Notes: a model not told the origin generated them from the sequence alone. DNA of 64,000 nt from Sphingobium cyanobacteriorum (GCF_030580935.1 NZ_JAUQOM010000008.1:151623-215622), one strand, 5' to 3'. Shown: positions 18,207-28,158, numbered from the stretch's first letter. Made by a program: numbers and translations.

Positions 18207-19759
18207 CGAACTCTCTTTGCGCACTGCTGGGCAGCCATGCTGCGACACGCGGCGATGCCATAGCGCTGGAATTCGGCGATCGGCTCACGAGCTTCGCACA
18301 GCTTGACGCACAGAGCTTTGCCGCGGCGCGCGCACTGGCCGGTGTCGGCGTGTTGCCGGGACAAAGGATCGGCTATCTCGGCAAGAACAGCGATCGGTAT
18401 TTCGAGCTTTTGTTCGCCGCGTCGAAGGCTGGCGCAGTCATGGTGCCGATCGGATGGCGACTGACCGCGCCGGAAATCGCTTTCCTGATCGACGATTCGG
18501 AAATTTCCGTGATTTTCTTCGAACCGGCGTTTCTCGACATGGTCGAACGCCTGGCCGCGGATCGTACGCTGAAGTGCATATCGACGGAGGGCCCTATCGG
18601 CGGCGTGCAGGGTTATGAACAATGGCGCGACGGTTCGGACATGAACGGCGGCGCGCTGCCGCCGGTCGATGTCGAAGCGCCGATCATCCAGCTCTATACG
18701 TCGGGGACGACGGGGCGCCCCAAAGGCGCAATGTTGACCCATTGCAATATTTTTCCGCTGCGCCCGCTTTGCGCTGCGGAGAATATCGCGTGGGATCAAT
18801 GGCACGGCGATGACGTATCGCTTCTAACAATGCCCGTTGCGCATATCGCAGGTACGGGGTGGGGGCTGGTCGCCTTTTACAACGGTGCCAGGTCGATCAT
18901 CATGCCGGAGTTCGATGCGGGCCAGATCCTTGACCTCATTTCCAGCGAACAGATCAGCCGGATCTTCTTGGTGCCGACCGCTATTCAGGCGGTATTGCGT
19001 CATGCGGATGTGGTTAAGTCCGACTTCTCGCGGCTCAAATATATTCTCTACGGCGCCTCGCCGATCCCGCTCGGCCTGCTGCGCGAAGCGATCGACGTGT
19101 TCGGCTGCGGCTTCGTGCAGAATTACGGCATGACCGAAACGTGCGGGACTGTCGTTTCGCTTGGACCAGAGGATCACGATGCAAATGGCGGAGAACGCCT
19201 CGCGGCGGCGGGCAGGGCCTTGCCAGGGGTCGAGCTCAAGATTGTCGATGAGCGGCTCGCCCCGGTCGCCGCTGGTGTCATTGGCGAGATCATGATCAAG
19301 TCGCCCACCACTATGATCGGGTACTGGAAGCGGCCCGAAGCCACTGCGGACGCGCTGATCGGCGGGTGGATGCGTACAGGCGATGCGGGCTATCTGGACC
19401 AGGACGGCTATCTCTTTGTCCAGGACCGGCTCAAGGACATGATCATTTCCGGGGGGGAGAATGTCTATCCCGCAGAAGTGGAAAGCACGCTCTATTCGCA
19501 CCCGGACGTTGCGGAAGTAGCGGTTATCGGGATACCCGATGACCGGTGGGGTGAAGCGGTCACCGCGATCGTCGTGCCCGCAAACGGTGCGGTGGACGAG
19601 CGGGAACTGCTGCAATGGGCGCGCGAGCGTCTCGCCGCCTACAAGGTGCCCAAAAAGGTGATCGTCCGCCAGGAATTGCCACGTAATCCCAGTGGCAAGA
19701 TCATGCGGCGCCTGCTGCGTGAGCCATTCTGGGCTGGTATGGACAGGGCTGTCAACTAG
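18203..19759 (+). CDS. Acyl-CoA ligase (AMP-binding family)
   Basis: A 518-residue ANL ligase. Motifs are LYTSGTTGRPKGAM, QNYGMTETCG, GWMRTGDAGYLDQDGYLFV, DRLKDMIISGGENVYPAE and the C-terminal NPSGKIMRRLLRE. The order and length are normal for medium- or long-chain acyl-CoA synthetases. Its ATGA start overlaps the quinone oxidoreductase. The enzyme would make the CoA thioester of an organic acid; chain type is unknown. The stop overlaps, on the other strand, the stop of a decayed LuxC-like gene. Confidence 0.92.
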   Translation: MTNSLCALLGSHAATRGDAIALEFGDRLTSFAQLDAQSFAAARALAGVGVLPGQRIGYLGKNSDRYFELLFAASKAGAVMVPIGWRLTAPEIAFLIDDSEISVIFFEPAFLDMVERLAADRTLKCISTEGPIGGVQGYEQWRDGSDMNGGALPPVDVEAPIIQLYTSGTTGRPKGAMLTHCNIFPLRPLCAAENIAWDQWHGDDVSLLTMPVAHIAGTGWGLVAFYNGARSIIMPEFDAGQILDLISSEQISRIFLVPTAIQAVLRHADVVKSDFSRLKYILYGASPIPLGLLREAIDVFGCGFVQNYGMTETCGTVVSLGPEDHDANGGERLAAAGRALPGVELKIVDERLAPVAAGVIGEIMIKSPTTMIGYWKRPEATADALIGGWMRTGDAGYLDQDGYLFVQDRLKDMIISGGENVYPAEVESTLYSHPDVAEVAVIGIPDDRWGEAVTAIVVPANGAVDERELLQWARERLAAYKVPKKVIVRQELPRNPSGKIMRRLLREPFWAGMDRAVN

Positions 19760-20232
19760 GGGGCGGCCCTTGGCGCATCGTCGCCACGGCTGGACAGGGC
19801 TCTAATCCATTTGCCCATGCGACGCATCGGTTCGATGCCATCTTGCGGACTGGCCAGGGAGCCGAGGCACGCATAGCCCAAGGATAGGATGCGCTGTACA
19901 TCGTAAAGGGGAATGACGTTGGCCATTTGCGCCTTGAGGCTTTCGGGATAGATGGCGACCGTCTGCGTATAGGAGTTGAACGCCCTAAGCGCTTCGTCCA
20001 GCGTGTCGATGGGGACAAAGTTGACCGTGCGGTCGTTCAGCTTGGCCGCGAATTCGACAGGCTCGGAAAGCTGTCACACGGTCACGGCCCCCTCGTCACG
20101 GTCCCCGCCGATCACCTTGTACCAGTTCTCATCGAAACGAAGCGCATCGACATGCGCCTTCAGCTCCCGGTCATGCCGTTTGGGAATCGTGCTGAAATGC
20201 TGTGGCAACTCGGCCAGAGCGTCATAGGCCAT
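19756..20232 (-). pseudogene. LuxC-like acyl-CoA reductase C-terminal remnant
   Basis: The minus strand carries about 155 codons of one frame interrupted by a TGA after GDRDEGAVTV. The part after it reads VEFAAKLNDRTVNFVPIDTL and ends in ILSLGYACLGSLASPQDGIE then PMRRMGKWI, the C-terminal pattern of LuxC-type acyl-CoA reductases (fatty aldehyde formation). The N-terminal two thirds and the active-site region are missing. The break lies next to an IS701-like fragment, so an insertion or deletion probably removed them. Confidence 0.7.
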
Positions 20233-20237
20233 CGTCA

Positions 20238-20415
20238 CGCGTTGATGACAATGATGGCCTACGCTTTCCTACAGACCCGCCGCATCGCTCAAGTGGAGCG
20301 GAAAAAAGAGTCTCAGGACCACCGCCTCAGCCCAGTCTGCCAGCGGTCAGGCAAGCCATCATTGAACGCCTGTCCCGACCACCACCCCCTCAATGTCCTC
20401 GATGCGGCTGTCCTC
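20238..20415 (+). mobile_element. IS701-family transposase C-terminal remnant
   Basis: Two frames together give the end of an IS701-type transposase: MMAYAFLQTRRIAQVE, then after a shift RVSGPPPQPSLPAVRQAI, IERLSRPPP and CPRC. Only the last 50 or so residues survive and no terminal inverted repeats are visible. It abuts the truncated LuxC-like remnant. Confidence 0.65.
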
Positions 20416-20698
20416 TATCATCAACTGAAATCCCGTTTCTGCCAAAGTAGTGCTAATATACTTTACCGCTGCTTCTCGTGGCGGCGCTTGGGTGGCACGC
20501 GGCGGTCGTGATGCATGACCGCACGCGGGCTTTGCTGGGCGGTCGGCATTCCCAGGCACCAGAAGCTATACCCTGCCGACGTGCCATTGATCTTTCCTGT
20601 GGCCGGGCGCGGACGACCGCGTTTGCACCACTCCCCGAATCCTCAATCTCGTCCGACATCGGCCACCCCGCTCAAAGAGCGGCAATCATCTCCCCGAA

Positions 20699-21059
20699 TG
20701 GGCGCTGCGCAAGGCGGCCGTCAGACCTCGCTTACCCAGCTTCTGATGGACGATCCTGACTATTTCGGTCCCGCGATCGCCACGGAGTTCTCCCGCCCTG
20801 TCGGCGAGGTGCAGAGGCGGATACTTGAAGAAAGCCGGCGCGCCGGTGTGTTTCGTCCGATCGATCCAATAATCTTCTATGTCCAGGTGGTCGGCGCCTG
20901 CGACCAGTTGTTTACCGGGCGCTATCAGCTTGAACATGTGTTTAACGCAAAAAAGTGGACGAAGAACGCAAGTGCCGTTTTATCGAGCACTTCGTCCAAA
21001 CTCTGCTCGACGGCATCCTCATCAAGCCGTTGCCGTCCGGGGACGTGGGACTAAATTAA
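20699..21059 (+). pseudogene. TetR-family regulator C-terminal remnant
   Basis: The stretch LLMDDPDYFGPAIATEFSRP through VVGACDQLFTGRYQLEHVF closely parallels the ligand-binding domain of the intact TetR at 47764-48426 (GACDQLFFGRYQLEHVF). A slip in an A-run near 20947-20952 breaks the frame. In the next frame it continues DEERKCRFIEHFVQTLLDGI to a TAA at 21059. The DNA-binding N terminus is missing. Confidence 0.72.
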
Positions 21060-21260
21060 TCCGTTTCGTTCGCAGTTTGGAGTTGCTCGCCGGACGTTAT
21101 CGAGAGGGCTGCCAAGGAAATTCCCCTTCGGCAATCCTCGTTCCCGTTCACATTGAACCGGATCGAACCGAATTTCCCTGATTGCGTAATTTACGGTTTG
21201 CCAACTGACATCCACCTCACATGCAATCACTATTGGCCTTTCCGCTCGCGCCGGCACAGG

Positions 21261-22097
21261 TCAAAGGATGAAATGTTCGCCTGAGGATCGGATAGTCATG
21301 TCGCCGATGCTAACGCCCTTGGGCTGATTGATGGCGTAAAGGATGTTGTCGGCGATGATCGCCGGGTCGAGTGCGATGTAGCCCATCGTGTTTTTGTCGA
21401 GCAGCGCGGGATCCAGAGAGCCCCCCATCATCGCATGCATTTCGCCTAGATACAGCGACGTATTTTGCCCTGCTATGCCGACAAGCGCCTTGGGGTCGAC
21501 CATTCCGGCGCCAAGGCCGGTTCCCGGGACGCCAGTGGGCCGAATGACGGTGACCTTGATCTTGCCCTGCGCCTCAACCCGCAGCGATTCCGAAAGGTAG
21601 CGCACACCGATCTTGGTGGCCTGATACACCCCTGCGCCAGCGACGGGATGGTGGCTGTAAATCGAGGAGACGTTCACGACATGCCCTTCTCCTTGCGCCA
21701 TCATCTGGTCATAGACGGATACGATCCCGTTGAGCACGCCCTTCAGATTGATGTCGATGCACTTGTGCCAAGAGCCAATCGCATGCTGATGATCGGCGTA
21801 AAAGGCCAGGGGCATGACGCCTGCATTGTTTACGATGACGTCGATCCGGCCATAGGCCGCCACGGCGCTGGCCGACATGGCGCGCATCGCGTCGATATCA
21901 GACACGTCGGCGACGACGGCTTGTGCGATTCCCTTGGCTTGGATGATGCCGCCGACGACTTCGTCGAGATGGTGGGCATTAATGTCAACACAGGTCACAT
22001 GAGCGTCAGCGGCAGCGGCTTTCTCACTCAACAACTTCCCAAAACCGCTACCGGCCCCGGTCACGATGATCGACTTGCCTTCGATATAGTTGGTCAC
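21261..22097 (-). CDS. Short-chain dehydrogenase/reductase
   Basis: A 278-residue SDR with TGAGSGFGKLLSEK, CVDINAHHLDEV, VNNAGVMPLAFYADH, VVNVSSIYSHHPVAGAG and the catalytic YQATKIGVRYL. The long segment between Tyr/Lys and the C terminus (TGVPGTGLGAGM) is typical of SDRs that take larger substrates. The start codon is GTG. It is the only intact gene in a 3.5-kb stretch of remnants, and a copy of the dyad motif lies 51 bp upstream. Confidence 0.88.
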   Translation of the reverse strand: MTNYIEGKSIIVTGAGSGFGKLLSEKAAAADAHVTCVDINAHHLDEVVGGIIQAKGIAQAVVADVSDIDAMRAMSASAVAAYGRIDVIVNNAGVMPLAFYADHQHAIGSWHKCIDINLKGVLNGIVSVYDQMMAQGEGHVVNVSSIYSHHPVAGAGVYQATKIGVRYLSESLRVEAQGKIKVTVIRPTGVPGTGLGAGMVDPKALVGIAGQNTSLYLGEMHAMMGGSLDPALLDKNTMGYIALDPAIIADNILYAINQPKGVSIGDMTIRSSGEHFIL

Positions 22098-22147
22098 GAC
22101 GATTTAGCGCCCCGTCATCATTAAAAAGCGGAGTATGCCATAGGTGT

Positions 22148-22167
22148 AATTAATCCAATAATCAATA
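22148..22167. promoter_or_regulatory. Candidate operator, recurring dyad motif (copy 4)
   Basis: AATTAATCCAATAATCAATA shares 8 of 10 left-half and 6 of 9 right-half bases with the copy at 34676. It lies 51 bp upstream of the SDR start at 22097. It is weaker than copies 3 and 5, but the position is the same. Confidence 0.35.
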
Positions 22168-22243
22168 TTGTTGCCGTGATCCGATGGGCGGCTGAACCGC
22201 CGGTATATGCGACATCAGGTTAAAGCCACATTCTATCGTCGGC

Positions 22244-22653
22244 TCACAAGATGATGCAGGTCGTGGTGCCATGCGCCATAAGGCGACCGGACGCATCCTG
22301 GATTGCCGCCTCGGCGGTGGCGAGCCGGCGCCCGCAGTTCAGAACCGAACCGACAACATTTACCGTCAAGCCCGGCTCAAGCCGACGGATGAAAGAGATC
22401 TTGAACTCCACGGTGGTATAGCGCGTGTTCTCGTCCAGTCGGCTCGCAACCGCAGTGGCCATCGCGCTGTCGAGGATCGTGCATGGATGCTGCCGATGCC
22501 ATTGGTGTGATCCTCGGTCGGCTGTCCGCGAAAGGTCACCTTGCCGGGCTCGGCGCCTTGGATGGATATCCCCATCATTTTCCAGATACGCGGCGCCTCG
22601 ATGCGGCCGTCGATGACGCCGCGGAGTCTGTGCAGACCGTATGTGATTTCCAT
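22244..22653 (-). pseudogene. PaaI-type hotdog thioesterase, frameshifted
   Basis: The N-terminal half (MEITYGLHRLRGVIDGRIEA to GQPTEDHTNGIGSIHA) and the C-terminal half (ILDSAMATAVASRLDE to SGRLMAHGTTTCIIL) are in different frames. The junction near 22480 has lost the expected HGGW-type active-site segment. A small deletion therefore removed the catalytic loop and shifted the frame. PaaI-type enzymes hydrolyse acyl-CoA thioesters. A second remnant of the same family is at 47226-47468. Confidence 0.75.
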
Positions 22654-22914
22654 TGTGGCGCTTGCTCCAAAATTTACGCATGTACTCCGCAGACCCGGCA
22701 CGAAAATCGCGTTTATTCGAATACACAGCTCAAGGTTGCGAAAGTCATTGCAGGGTGCGAATCCCGGCCGGCGCATATCTGCAGGATAGGTCATCGGATC
22801 GCGCAAGGCCAATGGCCCTTCTGCCTGTGAGTCTACGCGAAAATCGCATCGGCCAGCCCTCGACCGGAATGAAGCCGCATCGCTTTCCCGTTGCGTGCGG
22901 TCTGCAGCCTTTTC

Positions 22915-23232
22915 TTATCTTAGGGACCGTGCCGCGCGCCTCCAGTCCTTGCGTTTTCCGAACATGTTCTCGGCCCTGTGGCGCTGGCGGTAGAGCACAG
23001 CGTCGTGTGGGATCGGAGCCTTGCAGTTGGCCTTTGACGGGATGCAGGGGGTGATGCCGCTCTCAGTCAGGGCGGCATAGAACCAGTCGGCATCATAGCC
23101 ACGATCGGCCAGTAGCGCTTGGGCTTTGGGCAAGACGTCGATCATCAGTGCAGCGCCCTTGCAGTCGTTCAGGTGACCGCCGCAAATCCGATACAAGTCC
23201 AATGACAGTGCTTCATCGTCATGACCTGGCAT
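22915..23232 (-). mobile_element. IS5-family transposase C-terminal fragment
   Basis: About 105 codons: ALLADRGYDADWFYAALTES, GITPCIPSKANCKAPIPHD, LYRQRHRAENMFGKRKDWRR. This is the DDE transposase end of the IS5 family, with the catalytic Asp in DRGYDADW and the late Glu in RAENMFG. The N-terminal part is missing, and the frame ends soon after KDWRR, where a normal copy would continue about 35 residues. Confidence 0.82.
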
Positions 23233-23259
23233 CCGCCAGGGAGGCGGATGCCGACATCG

Positions 23260-23739
23260 CTATTGCCGCGAGTCGGAGTCATCCAGACCCCGTATGAACG
23301 TCACGTCGGGTCGCATCCCCGCGACTGCAACCGTCTCCAGGACGCGGACCTTGTGGATCGCGGGATGATCCTTGGTCAGCGAGCGGATGGTGTCGAGCAG
23401 AGCTTCCCGGTCTGTGGCGTTGACCAGAACGGTGATATTGTAACGCCCGGTGGCCAATGCGACGTAGGAAACCTGTTCCACGCGGGCAAGGTTACCCGCG
23501 ATATTGTGGGCGTGGTTCGGCTCGACTTGAAGGCGTACGATTGCCGACGCGCTCATGCCTGCGGCGGTGGCGCTGATCAGTGCGGTCAGCTTGGCCGAGC
23601 GCCGGTGCTCGAGAGCCAGCAACCGCTTGCGCACTGCGGTTTCCGAGATCCCCAGCGTCTGAGCCACTTCCCGGTTGCTGGTGCGGGCGTTCTTGCTGAG
23701 GATGCTGAAGATCTTTTCGTTGAGATCGTCGTGTTTCAT
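23260..23739 (-). CDS. Lrp/AsnC-family transcriptional regulator
   Basis: About 159 residues: an N-terminal helix-turn-helix (TSNREVAQTLGISETAVRKR) followed by an alpha/beta RAM effector domain (YVALATGRYNITVLVNATDR). The ATG at 23739 has GAGAG 6 nt upstream. It follows another Lrp/AsnC gene with its start 2 bp after that stop, so the two are co-transcribed and may form a heteromeric regulator. Members respond to amino acids or related molecules, which fits the nearby amidohydrolases. Confidence 0.92.
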   Translation of the reverse strand: MKHDDLNEKIFSILSKNARTSNREVAQTLGISETAVRKRLLALEHRRSAKLTALISATAAGMSASAIVRLQVEPNHAHNIAGNLARVEQVSYVALATGRYNITVLVNATDREALLDTIRSLTKDHPAIHKVRVLETVAVAGMRPDVTFIRGLDDSDSRQ

Positions 23740-23741
23740 GA

Positions 23742-24194
23742 TCAACTCTCAGCCCGGTGGATGTTGTCGAATTTCAGGAGCTTGGTCGATATCGACATGT
23801 CTTCAAAATATACGTCCTTGAATCGTTCGCTCTCGCGGTTGATCAGATCATCAAGGCCTCCCACGTCCTTTACATAGACATGCATGAGGATATCGGGATC
23901 TGACACCATGAGGACAACGGCCAGGCATTCCTCGATCTCGTAGAGTCGTCTCGCAATCGCGGCGACGTCGCCCGACACGACATTGATGAAGAGGAGGACG
24001 CTAAGATATTCCTCGCCCAAGTTGCGTTGTAGAACGATTCGCAGCGCGCCGCTGTCTTCCATCGCGCGTATCCTGCTGCCGACCGTCACTTCTGATATGC
24101 CAAGCCTCCGTGCAATCTCGTTGTTGCGCAGCCGGGCATCGGCCTGCAGTTCCTCAATGATCCTCCAGTCGGTTTCATCGAGCTCGGTTTCCAT
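23742..24194 (-). CDS. Lrp/AsnC-family transcriptional regulator
   Basis: About 150 residues with helix-turn-helix NNEIARRLGISEVTVGSRIR and the RAM domain segment EECLAVVLMVSDPDILMHVY. It is first in a two-gene regulator operon and is transcribed divergently from the amidohydrolase at 24458. Control of that divergent operon, and of itself, is the simplest prediction. A TTG one codon earlier is also possible as start; no well-spaced ribosome site decides between them. Confidence 0.92.
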   Translation of the reverse strand: METELDETDWRIIEELQADARLRNNEIARRLGISEVTVGSRIRAMEDSGALRIVLQRNLGEEYLSVLLFINVVSGDVAAIARRLYEIEECLAVVLMVSDPDILMHVYVKDVGGLDDLINRESERFKDVYFEDMSISTKLLKFDNIHRAES

Positions 24195-24457
24195 CAACGC
24201 CGTTCCATCCTTCGCAGTGTCGTCCGGCTCTCCGACTCGATGCCGGTGAGCATAGTTGTCATACAGGCTTCGTCGGCAATCTAAAAAAATGCATATAAAC
24301 GGCAGATATGGCGCTTAAAAAGTAGGGAAAAGCTACATTGGCCTCATATTAAAAACCATTATGTGAAAAAATGTGCCGAAACCAAATTGACTATTTCTCG
24401 TGAAGGCGTAGACCTCTTGAAATCAGCCGGTCAGAGCTGACGAGGTGGAGAGACCCG
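24195..24457. promoter_or_regulatory. AT-rich divergent promoter region of the Lrp/amidohydrolase locus
   Basis: This 263-bp gap holds the most AT-rich sequence of the neighbourhood (about 24280-24400). A short dyad, GTAGGGAAAAGCTAC at 24322-24336, has TAG and CTA ends like Lrp sites, though the spacing is two bases shorter than the E. coli Lrp consensus. Binding by the adjacent Lrp proteins is inference. Confidence 0.4.
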
Positions 24458-26194
24458 ATGTATGATCTGGTGATTGCCAACGGGAACGTTGTCGACGGCA
24501 CTGGCGCGGCGCGGGTCCGTGCCGACATCGCCATCGCCAATGGTGTCATCGAGCGGATCGATCCGTCGATCGATCGGGGCAAGGCGCGGCGTGTGATCGA
24601 CGCGATGGGCAAGATCGTCGCTCCGGGCGTTATCGATCCACACACTCACTATGACGCGCAGGTCCATTGGGACCCCTACTGCACCAACTCGAGTTGGCAC
24701 GGGAATACCACGGTCGTCGTCGGCAACTGCGGTTTCGGCTTCATGCCCTGCCGGCCGCAGGATCGTGAGCGATATATGCTGATGATGGAAAACACCGAGC
24801 AGGTTCCGATGCCCGCTATGCGGGAGGCGCTGCCGTGGACGTGGGAGAGTTTCCCCGAATGGATGGCTCATATGAAGCGCCTCCACAAGGGCGTGAACCT
24901 TGCCGCCTACATGCCGCTGAACTCGTTGATGATGTACGTCATGGGCGTCGAGGGGGCCAAGACCCGCCGCGCTACCGTGGCTGAACGCGCGCGGATGCGC
25001 GATCTTCTCCACGAAGCCATGGACGCTGGCGCGATCGGCTTTGGTTTGTCGCATTTAGGCGAGTTCAATAGCCACAAGGACATCGATTTCTCTCCGATGC
25101 CGAGCGACACGATGTTTGCCGAGGACGCGGTCTTTCTGGCCGGCGTTCTTCGTGAACGTGGCGAGGGTGTTATCCAGTGTCTCGCGCAGCTCAATTCGGT
25201 GAACAACAGTTTTCTGGTCGAAGAGCTGGCGCGGGCGTCAGGCCGGCCGGTGGTACATAACGTGATCAATGCCGTCGATTCAAACCCGCGCTATCATCTC
25301 GATATCATGTCGTGGCTCGACCGGGTCCATGCCGAGGGACTCGACATTTACAGTCAGGCGCTGGTGCAGCGCGGCTGGGTCGAGTTCAACGTCACCTATA
25401 TCGATACGCTGTGGCAGAATGTGGAGCCGTTCACGGAGTTCAGCCTCCATGTCGGCCCCGAAGCGAAGGCGGCGATCGCGAAGGACGAAGGCTTCCGCCA
25501 GAGAGCGCGCGAGCGATATGATCCGGACATGATGTTTGGCGCCGGTGGTCCAGTGGAAACACACCGCTTGGCCGATGCGAAGGGCAGCCGGTTCGCGCAG
25601 TTCGAGAACATGCTGGTGAGTGAAATTGCCCAAGCCACCGGCTCCGCGCCAATTGACGTGTTGTTTGATATCGTCGCAGAAACCAATGCGATGGCTGATT
25701 TCCGCACGACAGCGGCGGTCAGCGAGGATCCGGTCAAGCTCGGCGAGATCCTCGACCACGATCGAGTCCTTCTCGGCACTTCCGATGGCGGCGCCCACGT
25801 AAAGTTTTCTGCCGGTGGCCAATACGCAACCGACATGATCATGTGGATGGCGCGTGAGGAACAGCGCATCAGTCTGGAGCGGCTGCACAATCTGCTGTCG
25901 AGCAAGGTGGCCGACGTGTTCGGCTTCAACGATCGCGGATCGCTCGTCGAAGGCAAGGCGGCGGACCTCTACATCTATGATTTCGAACATATCACTTATG
26001 ATCGTGACCGCTACGAGGTGCTTTTCGACCTGCCTGGCAACGAGTTTCGGCGTGTCTGCCGCGCCGAAGGCATCGATTGGGTTGTCGTCAACGGCGAGCC
26101 GATCTTTCGGTCAGGGCGGTCTACTGGTGCGATGCCGGGCCGCATGATCACCAACAGCATTCACGGCGCGGCGTTCAGCGAGGCCGCGGAATAA
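24458..26194 (+). CDS. D-aminoacylase-like amidohydrolase (family 3)
   Basis: A 578-residue metal-dependent amidohydrolase. The N-terminal beta-sandwich (LVIANGNVVDGTGAA) leads to the metal site H62-T-H64 in DPHTHYDAQ and the NCGFGF motif with Cys91. Late in the barrel is the SDGGAHVKF motif, and the C terminus returns to the sandwich (VVVNGEPIFRSG). The family includes N-acyl-D-amino acid deacylases, but many members act on unrelated amides. It heads an operon-like series with a second copy 95 bp downstream and is divergent from two Lrp regulators, which hints at an amino-acid-like substrate. Confidence 0.88.
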   Translation: MYDLVIANGNVVDGTGAARVRADIAIANGVIERIDPSIDRGKARRVIDAMGKIVAPGVIDPHTHYDAQVHWDPYCTNSSWHGNTTVVVGNCGFGFMPCRPQDRERYMLMMENTEQVPMPAMREALPWTWESFPEWMAHMKRLHKGVNLAAYMPLNSLMMYVMGVEGAKTRRATVAERARMRDLLHEAMDAGAIGFGLSHLGEFNSHKDIDFSPMPSDTMFAEDAVFLAGVLRERGEGVIQCLAQLNSVNNSFLVEELARASGRPVVHNVINAVDSNPRYHLDIMSWLDRVHAEGLDIYSQALVQRGWVEFNVTYIDTLWQNVEPFTEFSLHVGPEAKAAIAKDEGFRQRARERYDPDMMFGAGGPVETHRLADAKGSRFAQFENMLVSEIAQATGSAPIDVLFDIVAETNAMADFRTTAAVSEDPVKLGEILDHDRVLLGTSDGGAHVKFSAGGQYATDMIMWMAREEQRISLERLHNLLSSKVADVFGFNDRGSLVEGKAADLYIYDFEHITYDRDRYEVLFDLPGNEFRRVCRAEGIDWVVVNGEPIFRSGRSTGAMPGRMITNSIHGAAFSEAAE

Positions 26195-26289
26195 ACAGGC
26201 AGTCATCTGCCATCCAGACTTTGCCGGGGGCGCGCTGCCCTCGAGCGAAGCGAACTTTAATAGGCCAAAATGGTCACCGGGAGAGTTTC

Positions 26290-28032
26290 ATGCCTGAATA
26301 TGATTTGATAATTCGCAATGGCACGGTCGTCGACGGAACCGGCGAGCCACGGAAAATTGCCGATCTAGGCGTGACGAATGGCAAGATTGCGGCGATCGGT
26401 GACTTGTCCGCCAAGGACGCGGGGCGTGTTATCGATGCGACGGGCCTGATCGTCGCTCCCGGCTTCATCGACCTGCACACCCATTATGACGCACAGCTGT
26501 TCTGGGACCCCTATTGCACAATCTCTGGCTGGCATGGCGTGACGTCGGTTGTGATCGGCAACTGCGGCTTCGGCTTCGCCCCCTGCCGCGTCGAGGATCG
26601 TGAACGCTCGATGCTGGCGATGACACGCAACGAGCAGATCGATCTCGAAGCCATGCGTCAGGGTATGCCCTGGGACTGGGAGACCTTCCCTGAGTTTCTC
26701 GATAGTGTCGAGCGTACGCCCAAGGGCGTGAACGTGCTGACCTTCGCTCCGCTCACCCCGATCATGATCTGGGCAATGGGGTTGCAGGCGGCAAAGTCAC
26801 GCCGACCGAACGAAGAAGAGCTCAAGAAGATTCAAGGCCTGATCCACGAGGCGATGGATCATGGCGCGATGGGGTGGTCGGTCCAGCGCCTTGGCGAGAA
26901 TTCGGTGCAGCCGGACTATGACGGCACGCCGATGGTCACCGATATAATGACTGATGAGGAAGGTTATGCCTTTGCCGAAGTGCTCAAGGAACGTGGCGAA
27001 GGTATCATCCAGCTGACCTACGCGCCGATCGGCAAGGAGAATTTGGCCGACTCTTTCATGGATACCCGTGTGTTCGAATGGGAGGAGAAGCTGGCGGAGA
27101 TTTCCGGCCGTCCGATCATTCACAACATTATCGCGGCAACCGCCGGCATGCCGCAATTGCACCGCACGCCGATCGAGTGGTTGAAGTCGTGTCAGGAGCG
27201 AGGCCTTCAAATCTATGGCCAGGGCGAAACCAACCGCAACTGGCAACAGTTCAATTTCACCACCTGGAACGGCTTCGATATAGCGCCGTCGTGGAAGGCC
27301 GCGCTGATGGGGTCACCCGCCGAACGGCTCGAAAACCTGCGCAAGCCCGAGGTGCGCGAAGCGATGCTGGCCGAAAAACCGATCATCGACATGCTTGGCG
27401 TGCAGGGCGCTCCACTCGAAATCTATCGCTTGACCGGCGATGGCGGCAAGGCGGAACTCTCGCCGCTGATCGGCAAGACGGTGGGCGAGATTGCCGAACT
27501 ACGGGGTAACACCCCGCTGGAGGCCTTCATCGATATCGCGGCCGAAAGCGAACTGATGGCCGAGTTCATGTCACCCTTCGTCAGGGCACCCAGTGCCGAA
27601 TATACTGCGGAGATGATCAGGTCCGGGGTCGTCATGCCCGGTATCTCGGATGGCGGCGCACACACCAAATATTTCATTGGCGGCACCTACACGACCGATT
27701 TCCTGTCCTGGTTGGTAAGAGACCAGGGTGCGCTGACGCTGGAAGAAGCGCACGCGGCACTGAGCGCGCTGCCCGCCCGGATCGCCGGCTTCAAGAACCG
27801 CGGCACGCTGGTCGAGGGTGCGGCCGCTGACATCGTCGTCTACGATCTCGCCAATCTCAAGCGCACGCCGGAAAATGAGTATCTGACGCTGCACGATTTG
27901 CCGGGCGGCGACTGGCGTCGGGTCCAGAAGTCCGAAGGCTATCGGTACACCATCGTAAACGGTGAGGTCACGTTCGAGGACGGAACGGCGACCGGCGCCC
28001 ATTCAGGTAAGCTGCTTCGGCACGGTGCCTGA
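26290..28032 (+). CDS. D-aminoacylase-like amidohydrolase (family 3), second copy
   Basis: A 580-residue paralogue of the preceding gene with the same order of motifs: DLIIRNGTVVDGTGEP, metal site H63-T-H65, NCGFGF with Cys92, and ISDGGAHTKYFIGG. Sequence between motifs differs enough to suggest different specificity rather than a recent duplication. The ATG follows the GGGAGAG-type ribosome site. A degraded third member of the family lies at 58585-58866. Confidence 0.88.
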   Translation: MPEYDLIIRNGTVVDGTGEPRKIADLGVTNGKIAAIGDLSAKDAGRVIDATGLIVAPGFIDLHTHYDAQLFWDPYCTISGWHGVTSVVIGNCGFGFAPCRVEDRERSMLAMTRNEQIDLEAMRQGMPWDWETFPEFLDSVERTPKGVNVLTFAPLTPIMIWAMGLQAAKSRRPNEEELKKIQGLIHEAMDHGAMGWSVQRLGENSVQPDYDGTPMVTDIMTDEEGYAFAEVLKERGEGIIQLTYAPIGKENLADSFMDTRVFEWEEKLAEISGRPIIHNIIAATAGMPQLHRTPIEWLKSCQERGLQIYGQGETNRNWQQFNFTTWNGFDIAPSWKAALMGSPAERLENLRKPEVREAMLAEKPIIDMLGVQGAPLEIYRLTGDGGKAELSPLIGKTVGEIAELRGNTPLEAFIDIAAESELMAEFMSPFVRAPSAEYTAEMIRSGVVMPGISDGGAHTKYFIGGTYTTDFLSWLVRDQGALTLEEAHAALSALPARIAGFKNRGTLVEGAAADIVVYDLANLKRTPENEYLTLHDLPGGDWRRVQKSEGYRYTIVNGEVTFEDGTATGAHSGKLLRHGA

Positions 28033-28158
28033 TCGATCAAACTGGGCGGGACGGCCTGTGCGGAGCACTGCCGGTCGTCTCGTCGCGATATTTCAAAAAT
28101 AAATCAATTGGGATCGGGGATAGGAGCGGAAAGTCTCCACCCCATAAGGGAGGTAAAA

